This document shows, piece after piece, positions 42,807 through 54,254 of a stretch of DNA of 64,000 nt (position 1 is its first letter; each line of letters begins with the position of its first letter). The stretch comes from Sphaerolaimus hirsutus (Eukaryota > Nematoda > Chromadorea > Monhysterida > Sphaerolaimidae). The notes beneath the pieces were generated by a model. It saw only the letters and a list, made by a program, of their open reading frames with translations. It was not told the DNA's origin and ran no database searches. Location of the stretch: contig OZ038452.1 in the NCBI GenBank assembly GCA_964036195.1, positions 14,440,704-14,504,703 on the forward strand. The letters are read 5' to 3'. Both the position numbers and the translations under genes were made by a program.

Positions 42807-43261
42807 TACCGTATTTCCTCGAAATACCCCCCCTCCCTCGAAATACCCCCCCCCCTCGTTTGACCCCCCCCCCCTCTCGAGACCACTTTGAAACAATCAC
42901 CCCCCCCCTCGAAATACCCCCCCCCCAGATTGAGTGTAAAGAGAACGTACATGACAAATACTGCAGTTTGTGTTCTGCGTAGTGCAGAACACACGTTTAA
43001 ACAATGTCGTAATCACGTTAGAACAGTGTTTATACCGTTTACATACTAATATTAGTCTACATAACCTTATAAATGGCGGTTTTTGTTGTATTTTCTGACG
43101 TCTGCGTACGTTTCAGACGACAATTTCGTACTGGGATTTGAAAAATTTTCTTGTGAAATAATAACCCCCCCTCGAAATACCCCCTCTCGTTTAACCCGCC
43201 CCCCTCTCGGGACCACTATGAAACAATCACCCCCCGGGGGGTATTTCGAGGAAATACGGTA
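42807..43261. mobile_element. TACCGTATT-family element
   Basis: TACCGTATTTCCTCGAAAT to TCGAGGAAATACGGTA with CCCCCCCTCGAAATACC words. Confidence 0.87.
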
Positions 43262-43460
43262 TTTTGATGCGTAATAAACGTATGTACCTAGTTCCCGCTA
43301 TAAATACCTAGTGTAGTAGTCGATTGAACTTTTGCAGTAAGTTCAATCAACTACTACGCTAGGTAAAAGCAGCTCTAACTAAACCACAGTTATTCTGAGT
43401 ACACGGTCACATTGTGTTTCCTTCAATGTTTAAACGAATAAAATCAAATCGAAAAATAAT

Positions 43461-43891
43461 TACCGTATTACCTCGAATTACCCCCCCCCCCTTGAATTAA
43501 CCCCCCTCGAATTAACCCTCCCTCAAAATGGGCTGGGGAAATAATAAACCCCCCTCGAAACACCCCCCCCCCCAAATACAGTGTACACAGCATGTACACA
43601 ACAAATATCACAGTGGATGAACTGTATTATGCAGAACACACGTTAAAACCGATGACTGAGTGACGTTAGGGAAGGGTTTAGGTGTATAGACAGTTGTATA
43701 TGCCTATAAACACTTATACGTCTCTGACAATGTTGTATTTTTCTACGTCTGAGAATGGGCAATGTCGTAAAATTTCTGGCGAAATAATAGACCCCCCTCG
43801 AATAACCCCCCCCCCTCGAATTACCCTTCCCCCTCAAAATTTGCTGGGGAAATAATAAACCACCATGGGGGTATTTCGAGGTAATACGGTA
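43461..43891. mobile_element. TACCGTATT-family element
   Basis: TACCGTATTACCTCGAATTA to TCGAGGTAATACGGTA; core similar to the 16,790 copy in inverse orientation. Confidence 0.87.
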
Positions 43892-44130
43892 AATTTAAAA
43901 AAAAACATATCATGTTAAATTATGGGACCCCCACGACCGTCATCAATGGCGGCCCACACACTAATTGACACAAATAGGTATTTGTATCAATTGGTCTGTG
44001 TCAACTCGCACTGTGTCACTTAACATGTCGCAGAGCGATCTCCAAATGCACATGCGGAAATATTCAGAAATAAATATTACGGCAAGTTCATTGGAAGATC
44101 GCTCTGCGACACGCGAATCTGAGTTGACAC

Positions 44131-44951
44131 CAGAGTTGTTTAAATACCGGTATTTTTGGAAAGCGTAAGCGTAAGCGTAAATACACTTTCCAAATTTTGA
44201 GTATGGATACTAAAAGCGTAAGGTATTTTCAAAATACCTAGGAAAGCGTAAAAAAAAGCGTAAGCGTAAAAATTTTCTAGAAAGTGCTGCTGCTGTTGAG
44301 CATGGGGAAACACCCTAGCTCTCACTGTTAGACGACTTTACATATCATTTCCATTCATTTTTTCACATCATTTCATCAACACGATCACCACATAACAACA
44401 CAACTTCATCTAACTGGGACCCACTGTATTACCTTGAATTATCCAGCCCCCTTGAATTAGCCCCCTCAAAATTGGCTCGGGAAATAATAAAAACCCCTCG
44501 AATAACCCCTCCTCGAATTAACCCCCCTAAAATTTTGCTGGCGAAATAATAAACCCCCACAGGGTTTTTTCGAGGTAATACGGTAAGTGCTGTTGACGGA
44601 ATCCATCGTCGCCCAAAAAACTCCTAGTCTGATGCCACGATATTGCAGGCGACAGAATTTTAGCACAATTTGTACATGTGCCACCATTTTCAGTGTGTTT
44701 ATGCACACACGCAGTAATTTTTTTGGTACGCATTGTCGTTCATATTGTTTTTTTTGTAGTTTCACGCTTTTTGAAAACCGTAAAACTGGGCCGTGTGAAA
44801 AGTTTTTTACGCTTTTAGTACCCGGGTAATTCGGCCGGGAAAGCGTAATAAAGCGTACAGGTATTTTATGAAAGCGTAAGCGTAAGCGTAAGTATAAATA
44901 CCCATTTACCCGGGTATTTCGGGTAAGCGTAAATACGCTTTCGCAACTCTG
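44131..44951. mobile_element. GCGTAAGC-word hAT-like element
   Basis: Ends CAGAGTTGTTTAAATAC and CGCTTTCGCAACTCTG; exact 8-bp duplication GTTGACAC. It is the sister of the 28.9-kb element with GTGTAAG changed to GCGTAAG throughout. A TACCGTATT-family element is nested at 44421-44584. Confidence 0.92.
44421..44584. mobile_element. TACCGTATT-family short element, nested
   Basis: CACTGTATTACCTTGAATTA to TCGAGGTAATACGGTA, inside the GCGTAAGC-word element. Confidence 0.8.
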
Positions 44952-45034
44952 GTTGACACAGACTAGTTGACACACATGTGTCAACTAGTGTGTGAGCCGC
45001 CAATGTGTAAAATGTAACTGGGGCCAGAACGTGC

Positions 45035-45193
45035 CTCGTGCAGGTCGGCTCTGGCAGCGAGCATGTCGCGCGGCTTCGGTGGCGGCGGCGGCGGCGTTTT
45101 ATCCATCCGCCGGCCGCGCTGCTTCAGCCGGCGCTCGGGTGAGCAGAGCACACCGACGGCGCCCAAACCGGACGACCGCCGCACCGGGCGGTA
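45035..45193 (-). CDS. Candidate upstream ERC exon, proline-rich
   Basis: The minus-strand reading is YRPVRRSSGLGAVGVLCSPE, then a run of six prolines followed by KPRDMLAARADLHE. The acceptor AG lies in the end of a foldback repeat (GGTCTGGGAG). No GT donor keeps phase; the best is a GC donor, CACGAG/GCACGT, leaving phase 0. The reverse strand also has a donor-like CTCGG/GTGAGC, so strand is not certain. Confidence 0.45.
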
Positions 45194-45946
45194 CTCCCAG
45201 ACCCTGTAAAATGCCCTGTCACGTGTAAAATGTCATGTAAAGTGTCAAAAGTCATGTAAAATGCCCATGGAAATCTTCATTTGCTATTTTACACGGCTTT
45301 TTCATTACTTTTGAGACTTTGCAAGCAGGGTTGGCAAAATCTCAGAAAAAAATAAAAATAAAATAAAAATATAATGGAATATTCAAGAATAAAAATAAAA
45401 ATTGTATACAAATTTGAATTTTTGTAAATGTTTTGTAAAATTGTATCAAAATTCATATTTTTGTAAAATTGTATAAAAATTCATATATTTTTTGTAAAAT
45501 TTTGTCTCATTGCTTGAGTCTCTACGTGTCTATTCATGGATCTGGGGGCAGTCCCAAGCATTGTAAAGTGTCAAATGTCATGTAAAATGTCATGCAAAGT
45601 GTAAATTGTCATGACATCTAAAAATTAAAGTATCAATTGTCAAGCAAATTGTGCATGTTTCTGATTTTTTGTAAAATTTTTGTACAATTTTTGCAAAATG
45701 TGTCATTTTATTTTATTAATGACTTTTGGGAATAAAATAAAATAAAATAAAATGAAACATGAATAAAATTAAAATAAAATAAAATTTTTATTCAATTTTT
45801 ATACAATTTTACTAAAATGAATTTTTATAAAACCAACCCTGTTTGCAAGAGATTTGACAGCTTACATGAACATTTTGCATGCCTTTTGACACTTTGCATG
45901 ACATTTTACATTTTACATGGTAATTTACATAGTCTTGGAGTTGCAC
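45194..45946 (-). mobile_element. Second foldback element delimiting an intron, with a nested insertion
   Basis: The interval between the candidate exons at 46.0 and 45.1 kb begins GTGCAACTCCAAGACTATGT and ends TTTACAGGGTCTGGGAG on the minus strand, the degenerate termini of the same family as the ERC intron 7 element. An AATAAA-word element (45326-45841) is nested inside it with an exact 8-bp duplication. Confidence 0.65.
45326..45841. mobile_element. AATAAA-word hAT-like element, copy 1
   Basis: Ends CAGGGTTGGCAAAATC and ACCAACCCTG; exact 8-bp duplication TTTGCAAG. The outer parts are AATAAAATAAAAT words; the middle carries a GGGGCAGTCCCAAGCATTGT fragment of the foldback family. Confidence 0.92.
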
Positions 45947-46006
45947 CGGGTCGCCTTCGCCTCGTTCCGCCCGCCGCATGTCCCTTATGGCGATCCCGTT
46001 GACGTA
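45947..46006 (-). CDS. Candidate upstream ERC exon
   Basis: Sixty bases after acceptor CTACAATCAG, ending GACCCG/GTGCAA. It reads YVNGIAIRDMRRAERGEGDP, phase 0 to phase 0, and continues in frame into the 45.1-kb exon. The donor GT lies in the first bases of a foldback repeat. No family recognised. Confidence 0.45.
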
Positions 46007-46288
46007 CTGATTGTAGCCGTAAGTGAATAATAGTGTGGTTCGATTGCTATGCACTGTGCAAGAGATGCTCAATGATAATGGGGCTGCGCCTGCTGGTTTA
46101 CACTTTACTTGCAGCTGACGGACGGAAAATGAATAAATATATATTAATCTGTTTGCATCGTTTTTTAATTATTTAAGGCAATTTGGCGATTGAAATGGCT
46201 TTCAGCTGTTCAGCGGAAATGCTTCAACGAAAACACACATCATCCCAGTCAATTACCGATACTACAAGTGCAGATTCGGTCTCACAAG

Positions 46289-46912
46289 TAGGGTGTCAAA
46301 TTTCTATTTTCCATTTTCCGTTTCCGTTTTCCGCAGGCAAATTTTTTTCGTTTTCCGTTCAGTTTTCGGGCTGCTGCAATTTTTTTTCGTTTACCGTTCC
46401 GTTTTCCGGCAACTTTTTTTCCGTTTCCGTTTTTCTGGCTCATTTTCCGTTTTCCGGCTAAATTTTCAGTTTTTCCGCCTTTTTCCATTTTCCGCCTCAA
46501 TTTCCAGTTTTTCCACCTCAATTTTCCATTTTCTGCCTCATTTTACATTTTTCTGGCTCAACTTTCTGTTTTCTGTATCAGCCAAACTGGTAAAAATTCA
46601 TGCAGATTGTCAATGATGTAAAAAAAATTTGTGTCCAGCAAAATTACTGCAAATTTTTTCCACTTCCAGCAAAATTTCAGCAAATTTTATCTGTTTTCCG
46701 GCAAAACTTCAGCAGATTTTTTCATTTCCGTGCAAATTTCATTTTTCCATTTTCTTTTTTCCGGCCCCTTTTTCCATTTTCCGGCCGCTGAAATTTTGTT
46801 TCTGTTTACGTTTCCGTTTTCCGCCAAGTGCAAATTTTTTTTGTTCCGTTTTCCAGCCGCTGAAAATTTTTTCCGTTTCCGTTTTCCGTAAAAAATTTTT
46901 TTTGACACCCTA
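46289..46912. mobile_element. hAT-like MITE with GGAAAACGG-word interior, copy 3 (inverted)
   Basis: Starts TAGGGTGTCAAA, ends TTGACACCCTA, with the exact 8-bp duplication CTCACAAG. The pyrimidine strand is on top here, so the orientation is opposite to the other copies. Confidence 0.92.
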
Positions 46913-47664
46913 CTCACAAGCACGCAGCGAGAGCAGCCAGATCCTTTGCGGCGCGCACTGCACTGTGGTCTATAGAACAGAGCAATGCAATGCAACTACA
47001 GAGGGCGCTCGACGAACATCGACCATGCGCGCATGCAAGCTGACATGAAACACTATTTTGGATGCGATTAATGTTTCGCTTAATTCAATTTATTAACGAT
47101 GTCATGTCTTTTGCTCATGCGATCATTATGCTCATAATGCTGGTCGGAACTAATGGCGGCCGCGATGCGCACCTCCGTCCTGGGCATTGTTGCGCCGCGG
47201 CGCACGGCACAGCGCACTCCGGCACCAGTTGATGCGCGTCGCCCCGCTGGCAGCATCGACACCGGTGCGCAATTCCTAGTAGCGCGCGGCCGCAGCGCTT
47301 CCCGGCCATAAGCCGCACCGCGTTGCATGAGCTCGGCTGGCAGTCAGAACAGACGCCCTCCTCACTTTATTAAAACATGCATTTGGAATACAGCGTGTCC
47401 AGCAATGTATGGAACCGAACTTTTCATATACGCCAGCTTATGGGAAAATTTATTCATTTATTTTTTGCATTATTATAAACAAATACTTAAAATTGGTGTA
47501 AAAGCCACCTCCAGAATTTTTAAATCCGTGCAAGTGCCCAGTCCTCATTTATGTGAAATTTCAGTTTGTCTCTACCTTCATTCATTTGAATAATCATTGA
47601 ATGGAAACATTACTTTGAACAGAAATTTTTCACTGTGGAAGAAAACAAACTGTCAAATCAAATT

Positions 47665-48079
47665 ACCATATTTCTCCATTTATAACACCTGGGTGTTATA
47701 CAAAATTGGAGCTATTTTCAGCGATTTTTTTAAAAATTTGTATAACACCCGGGTGTTACGTCAAGGAGGTGTTATATATGGGAACTTCATTAACAAAGTT
47801 ACTAACGTTAAAATGGTATAAATAGCACTTAATAAACATTGTATTTATGACGTTTTACATTGAGATGGTAACAATAGCATTTATGCAACATTATATCTAG
47901 GTATGACTTTTTGTAATAAGTGATGGAAAAGCGCAAGAAAAATGGCACATTTATTTAAATCTGTTCAAGTCGAGCTTATTTTTTTGAAACCTAGCATAGC
48001 ACCCTCAGGGTGCTATAAAACTGTGTAACACCCCGGGTGTTATGCACGAGGGGGGTGCTATAAACAAAGAAATACGGTA
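47665..48079. mobile_element. TATAACACCCGGGTG-word element
   Basis: TTACCATATTTCTCCATTTA to AACAAAGAAATACGGTAA with ATAACACCCGGGTGTTA words. The same outer end as the TACCGTATT group with another interior word. Confidence 0.8.
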
Positions 48080-48961
48080 ATATACCAAATACATTACCTT
48101 CAAATGTAGGTGTACCTATATTCATTATTTTTTCTGTACCATGAGTTACCTCTTATTAGAGGGATGCACACTACTAGCTTACCAGGTTTTGCAAACTCAA
48201 CCAACTCAATCCATTTTATCAAACTGAAATGTAACAAAATGATGAACCAGGCCCAATACAAGATGGCACGGTGATGTCTGGGTGAGCTTTGGCACCATTT
48301 TCATTGTTGTCCTCCATGTTTGGTCACTGTTTTGATGGTGTCATGTTTTTCTGGCATGCTGGCTCTTATTAGAGGATACCTTTAATTGGAGGTATGCCTA
48401 AAATTGCAGGTTATACAGTAATATGGACATTATGTGCACCTACATAAATATTTATTAGTTAAATGTAAGTATGAGCTGAAATAAAAAATACTGTGGTCCT
48501 TGACAACATGCCTCATCATACGGAAATTTTCACATCCACTGGAACTTTACTTTTAGTTTGAGCTTTATTTTCAACTTTTAACTTTTCCATCACTTGCCAT
48601 TTATCATTTCACTTTACTTTTAACATTTAACTTTTGTTGTTTTTCGTTGCTTCTAGTGGAACTGGCACCAGTACAGGTTGTTGGCTCTTGAAAACTATTT
48701 GACAATCTTTTTTTGTTTAAAAATATGTGGTTCCATTTTTTGCTTGACACCCTGTAGCTGATCTGGGCTTCCTGTATTATAATAAACTGCGCCTGGCACT
48801 GGAATCCCAAACTTGCCCTTGTATCAAGCCGGAAAGGCAAATAAAATTATGCTTGAAAAATGGACATTCAAATCCCTGAAGGTGCAGTCAGTGGACAATC
48901 AATCGTGGTATTTATATGCTATCCAGTTGCGCCAAACCTGCATCGATAATTCTCCCACTAA

Positions 48962-50032
48962 CAGGGTTGGCAAAATCTCAGAAAAAAAATAAAAATAAAA
49001 TAAAAATAAAATGGAATATTCAAGAATAAAATAAAATAAAATAAAATGGAAAATTTAAGAATAAAAATAAAAATTGTATAAAAATTCGAATTTTTGTAAA
49101 ATATTTGTAAAATTGTATAAAAATTCATATTTTTGTAAAATTGTGTAAAAATTCATATTTTTTTGTAAAATTTTGTCTCATTGCTCGAGTCTCTACCTAT
49201 TTATTCATGGATCTGGGGGGTGTCTCAAGCATTGTAAAGTGTCAAATGTCATGTAAAATGTCATGCAAAGTGTCAATTGTTATGACAAATGTAAAGTACA
49301 GTGTAAATTGTCATGACATGTAAAAATTAAAGTATCAATTGTCAAGCAAATTGTGTTCAAATCTCATGTTTTATTTCGAAATCTTATGTTTTGTATCCAA
49401 ATTATGTTGTTGTTAACTCCAAAACTTTATGTGAACATTTGGATACAAAAACATAAGATTTGGATATAAAACATACTATGGATACAAAAACACAAGATTT
49501 GGATACACAATTTACACTTTGCATGACATTTGTCATGACAATTGCCACTTTGCTTGAAATTTTACATGACACTTGACATTTTGCATGACAATTGATACTT
49601 TACTTTACATTTGTCATGACAATTGACACTTTGCATGACATTTTACAAATGTGCCCAGCACACTCCAGTAGTCCTTCCTCTGAAAATGCAAACCATTCTT
49701 ATCAATAATTGTAACTTTACACTTGCAGCTAGCTAACAATACATATTGCATACAACTTTTGAAAAGTAAGGGAAAAATTTGTCACAGGTTTTTCATGTAA
49801 GGTCTAATTATAACATTTTTCTGGCCTTGCATGCATGTTTCTGATTTTTTGTAAAATTTTTGTAAAATTTTTGTACAATTTTTGTAAAATGAGTCATTTT
49901 ATTTTATTAATGACTTTTGGGAATAAAATAAAATAAAATAAAATGAAACAAGAATAAAATAAAAATAAAATAAAATTTTTATACAATTTTTATACAATTT
50001 TACTAAAATGAATTTTTATAAAACCAACCCTG
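48962..50032. mobile_element. AATAAA-word hAT-like element, copy 2 (full length)
   Basis: Ends CAGGGTTGGCAAAATC and ACCAACCCTG; exact 8-bp duplication CCCACTAA. It contains a long foldback core with CTTATGTTTTGTATCCAAAT arms and the same internal foldback-family fragment as copies 1 and 3. Confidence 0.93.
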
Positions 50033-50330
50033 CCCACTAAGTATCGCTCTACGCAAATACTTAGTCACCTCTCGTTCGCATGGGAAATTTCGCGCTTCTG
50101 GTAGGTAATGCTGGTGAAACGTGAGCTTGTTGCATTCCAGTGCAATAAATATCGGCGTACCTAAAAAGCGATAAGCGGACACTGGCACCGACGCGGCACC
50201 AGAAGAGAAAAAACGACCGGAGGAATGCGATTGCCGTCCCGGCGCCGCGCCTCACAATGCATGTATACGTATATATTGCAGTGCAGCGCATGACAAACTT
50301 GGTTCGGGTTTGCATGCGCCGCGACCGCAC

Positions 50331-50373
50331 CTTGTACATGGACGTATCCGTTGTCCGATGCTCCCACGTACGG
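50331..50373 (-). CDS. Candidate first coding exon of ERC
   Basis: On the minus strand, acceptor-like GCGCGGCAG is followed by RTWEHRTTDTSMYK and donor TACAAG/GTGCGG, phase 0. The ATG at 50339-50337 (MYK) could be the translation start; the frame stays open further upstream, so a longer or different start is possible. A GGCGCCATGGCGC-word element abuts it upstream. Weak evidence, inferred from chaining. Confidence 0.3.
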
Positions 50374-50394
50374 CTGCCGCGCGAAGCAATGCTC

Positions 50395-50513
50395 CCGGCG
50401 ATGTGAAAGCGCCACGCCATGACGCGCTTTGGCGCCATTTTGCCGCGCCGCTGCCAGTAGTGAAACACTCGGCCGCCGCGGTGGCCCAATTCTTTGGCGC
50501 TTTTTACAGCACC
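50395..50513. mobile_element. GGCGCCATGGCGC-word element, diverged
   Basis: Between GATGTGAAAGCGCC and GGCGCTTTTTACAGCAC, with degenerate GGCGCC words inside. Confidence 0.55.
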
Positions 50514-50599
50514 TAACGTGATGCCGACGTGATATTTGAAGAATACCTACAATATTAGGTATACACATTTAAACGCCTATACATGAGTACACCTCCAGG

Positions 50600-51780
50600 A
50601 GGCATACGCGAGTGTTCAAAGTTATGACAAAAATGACACCGCACAACCTTTGGCAAACAATCAAGACATTAGCGGTGGGCGATAAAAGCGGGGTGCGTGC
50701 CGCCCGAGCGCCGGGCGATCGCCGCTCAAAACACACGGGAGTAAAAGGCGGCGCCGACTCGCCGCCGCGGCGGCTAGCGTGTCGTCTGACCGGAGCTTCC
50801 AGCGCTGCCATTAGCTATCGGCCTTTTTGCTTTTGTTTTGCCAGCACACGCATTCACGTGGCGAGATGTTTGCTTGACTGGGCGGTCGACCGCCGCCGCC
50901 TACTTTCACTCGACTCAATCCATCGGCTATTTCACTTTCTTTTCAATGTATTTACACGCGGCTAAATGTGTAGGCATTGGCAATTGTGACGTTCTCGTAT
51001 TTATCGGGTGCGTTCTTGCATGTGCTTCCATTGTCGCCGGTTTGTGGCTGTGCACCGGATGGACTTTTGATGCGAAGCAAACTGTTGCGCGGTTGACCCT
51101 TCAAAAACTCTGCTCGTGATAAATATTGTGAGTGACATGACGTTTCTCACAAGGGCTTTACTTGACGGACACACGCATAAAATTGGAAAACATCCTGCTG
51201 TGATGAATTTGCACATGAAACCAGTATTGTCGTTTCCGAAGCATTGACACCCGTTGTGACCATTTTCACGAATGAACCCGGTTTCATAGTTCTTGGCGGG
51301 GGGTGCATCATTTAGTATGCTAGTCACTTAGTATGACTGGGAAATGCACGGTTGGTATGCTGTAGTGCCTCATTTCAAGTGCTACTGTGCTAGAAGTAAA
51401 TTGAGAAGTGAAATGAAAAGTGAATTGAGGAATAAAAAGTATAAAAAAACACATGACAAGTGACAAGAAAATGCTAAAAAAATATTTAACAAATTCAATT
51501 CACTTCTAATGCTCATGAAATCCATCTTAAGTGTCGCATTTGATGAGCAAGCATGAGATGATTTAATGGTGGCATACAACGTGTAGCTAGTTGTCATGTC
51601 AAGTGATGCTTTACAGCATCCTAAGTGAGCTTTTTTGGCAGCATACCAAACGACTAGCATCCTAAGTGGTCTGGCCTCTTCTTGGCGTGAATGCTACTTT
51701 AATGGGGATAAAATGGAAGCGATTATCGCGGTTAGGCATCTCTTGGAAATATCGTTGTTGGTGATATCGCAAATGTACAT
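50600..51780. other. GC-rich island, possible ERC promoter region
   Basis: A GC-rich block at 50,690-50,800 lies just upstream (on the minus strand) of the candidate first ERC exon and could be its promoter. No TATA or initiator stands out. 51,370-51,700 is AT-rich without recognisable content. Confidence 0.3.
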
Positions 51781-51794
51781 ACATAAATAAACAT

Positions 51795-51965
51795 TACCGT
51801 ATTTCTTCTAATAGAACGGCATACTTCCAATAGAACGGCACCTCCAATAGAACGGCAGGTTTTGGCACCTTTTTACACCCACGAAAAGAATAGAACGGCA
51901 GCATCCATTAGAACGGCACCTCCAATAGAACGGCAGGTAGAAATTACATTGTTAGAGTGCCAAAA
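51795..51965. mobile_element. TAGAACGGC-word element
   Basis: TACCGTATTTCTTCTAATAG then AATAGAACGGCACCTCC words; interrupted downstream by the element at 51,999. Confidence 0.75.
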
Positions 51966-51998
51966 CACAAAAATATTTAAACCATTGGTGGTGAGAAG

Positions 51999-53054
51999 GG
52001 GCGTGCACTGATACGCACACGTGCCCGATACGCACATATGCCCGTTTTTTACACTTGACACTTTTTCAAGTGATTTTCAGATATGAGTAAAGTGAAAAAA
52101 AGTTGCGCAATGACATTAGTAAACTTTTTCACTTCACTCATATCTGAAAATCACTTGAAAATGTGTCAAATGAAAAACAGTGGAAAATGGCTATTTTTCA
52201 CTGTTTTTTTTTTTCACTTGACACATTTTCAAGTGATTTTCAGATATGAGTGAAGTGAAAAAAGTTCACTAATGTCATTGCGCAACTTTTTTTCACTTTA
52301 CTCATATCTGAAAATCACTTGAAAAAGTGTCAAGTGAAAAAAACAGGCATATGTAGGGTGTCAAAAAAATTTTTTTACGGAAAACGGAAACAGAAAAAAA
52401 AATTTTCAGCGGCCGGAAAACGGAACGGAAAACGGAAAAAAATTTGCACTTGGCGGAAAACGGAAACGGAAACGGAAAAAAAATTTCAGCGGTCGGAAAA
52501 CGGAAAAAGAGGCCGGAAAAACGGAAACGGAAAAATCAAATTTGCACGGAAATGGAAAAACTTGCTGAAATTTTGCCAGAAAACAGATAAAATTGGCTGA
52601 AATTTTGCTGGAAGTGGTAAAAATTTGCAGTAATTTTGCTGGAAACAGAAATTTTTTACATCATTGACAATCTGCATGAATTTTTACCAGTTTGGCTGAT
52701 CAGTAAACAGAAAGTTGAGCCAGAAAAAGGTAAAATGAGGCGGAAAAATGGAAAATTGAGGCGGAAAATGGAAAAAAGGCAGAAAAACTGGAAATTGAGG
52801 CGGAAAACGGAAAAAAGGCGGAAAAACTGAAAATTTAGCCGGAAAACGGAAAATGAGCCGGAAAAACGGAAACGGAAAAACATGTTGCCGGAAAACGGAA
52901 CGGAAAACGGAGAAAAAAAATTCAGCAGCCGGAAAACGGAACGGAAAACGGAAAAAATTTGCCTGCGGAAAACGGAAACGGAAAATGGAAAACGGAAATT
53001 TGACACCCTAGGCATATGTGCGTATCGGGCACGTGTGCGTATCAGGCCTGCCCC
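51999..53054. mobile_element. GATACGCACACGTGCCC element with nested insertions
   Basis: The ends GGGCGTGCACTGATACGCAC and GTATCAGGCCTGCCCC are inverted and flanked by the exact 8-bp duplication GTGAGAAG. Inside are a foldback of TTTTTCACTTGACAC arms (about 52,047-52,345) and the GGAAAACGG-word element. A degenerate relative lies near 62,500-62,620. Confidence 0.8.
52354..53010. mobile_element. hAT-like MITE with GGAAAACGG-word interior, copy 4 (nested)
   Basis: Starts TAGGGTGTCAAA, ends TTGACACCCTA, with the exact 8-bp duplication GGCATATG. It sits inside the 51,999-53,054 element. Confidence 0.92.
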
Positions 53055-53107
53055 GTGAGAAGTTCTCACTGAGAACATCAACGGTGTTCAGAACTATGAT
53101 TCAGGGG

Positions 53108-54160
53108 CAGGGTTGGTTTTATAAAAATTCATTTTAGTAAAATTGTATAAAAATTGTATAAAAATTTTATTTTATTTTAATTTCATTCTTGTTTCATTTT
53201 ATTTTACTTTATTTTATTCCCAAAAGTCATTAATAAAATAAAATGACACATTTTACAAAATTTTTACAAAAATTGTACAAAAATTTTACAAAAAAATCAG
53301 AAACATGCATGCAAGGCCAGAAAAATGTTATAATTAGACCTATACATGAAAAACCTGTGACAAATTTTTCCATTACTTTTCAAATGTTGCATGCAGTATG
53401 TATTGTTAGCTAGCTGCAAGTGTAAAGTCACAATTATAGATAAGAATGGTTTGCATTTTCAGTAGAAGGACTACTGGAGTGTGCTGGGCACATTTGTAAA
53501 ATGTCATGCAAAGTGTCAATTGTCATGACAAATGTAAAGTAAAGTATCAATTGTCATGCAAGATGTCAAGTGTCATGTAAAATTTCAAGCAAAGTACCAA
53601 TTGTCATGACAAATGTCATGCAAAGTGTAAATTGTGTATCCAAATCTTGTATTTTTGTATCCATAGTATGTTTTATATCCAAATCTTATGCTTTTGTATC
53701 CAAATGTTCACATAAGATTTGGAGTCAACAACAACATAATTTGGATACAAAACATAAGAAGTCGAAATAAAACATGAGATTTGAACACAATTTGCTTGAC
53801 AACTGATACTTTAATTTTTACATGTCATGACAATTTACACTTTACTTTACATTTGTCATAACAATTGACACTTTGCATGACATTTTACATGGCATTTGAC
53901 ACTTTACAATGCTTGGGACTGCCCCCAGATCCATGAATAAACAGGTAGAGACTCAAGCAATGAGACAAAATTTTACAAAAAATATGAATTTTTATACAAT
54001 TTTACAAAAACACGAATTTTTATACAATTTTACAAAAAAATTACAAAAATTCAAATTTTTATACAATTTTTATTTTTATTCTTAAATTTTCCATTTTATT
54101 TTATTTTATTTTATTCTTGAATATTCCATTTTATTTTTATTTTTTTCTGAGATTTTGCCT
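53108..54160. mobile_element. AATAAA-word hAT-like element, copy 3
   Basis: Starts CAGGGTTGGTTTTATAAAA and runs, inverted relative to copy 2, to a decayed end GAGATTTTGCCTGG. The interior is colinear with copy 2. No duplication is recognisable at the damaged end. Confidence 0.82.
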
Positions 54161-54254
54161 GGTTTTGTTTAAATTGATGCTCTGACATTAAAATGTCGGT
54201 CATGTCTCACTAAAAATACCATGTTCAAATGAAAATCGTGTGAAAAAGTTTGAC

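Noticed and set aside
42807..43261. Poly-C/poly-G tracts as G-quadruplex regulators of a nearby gene
   Set aside because: They recur in every TACCGTATT element regardless of genes, so they are element words rather than locus-specific control.
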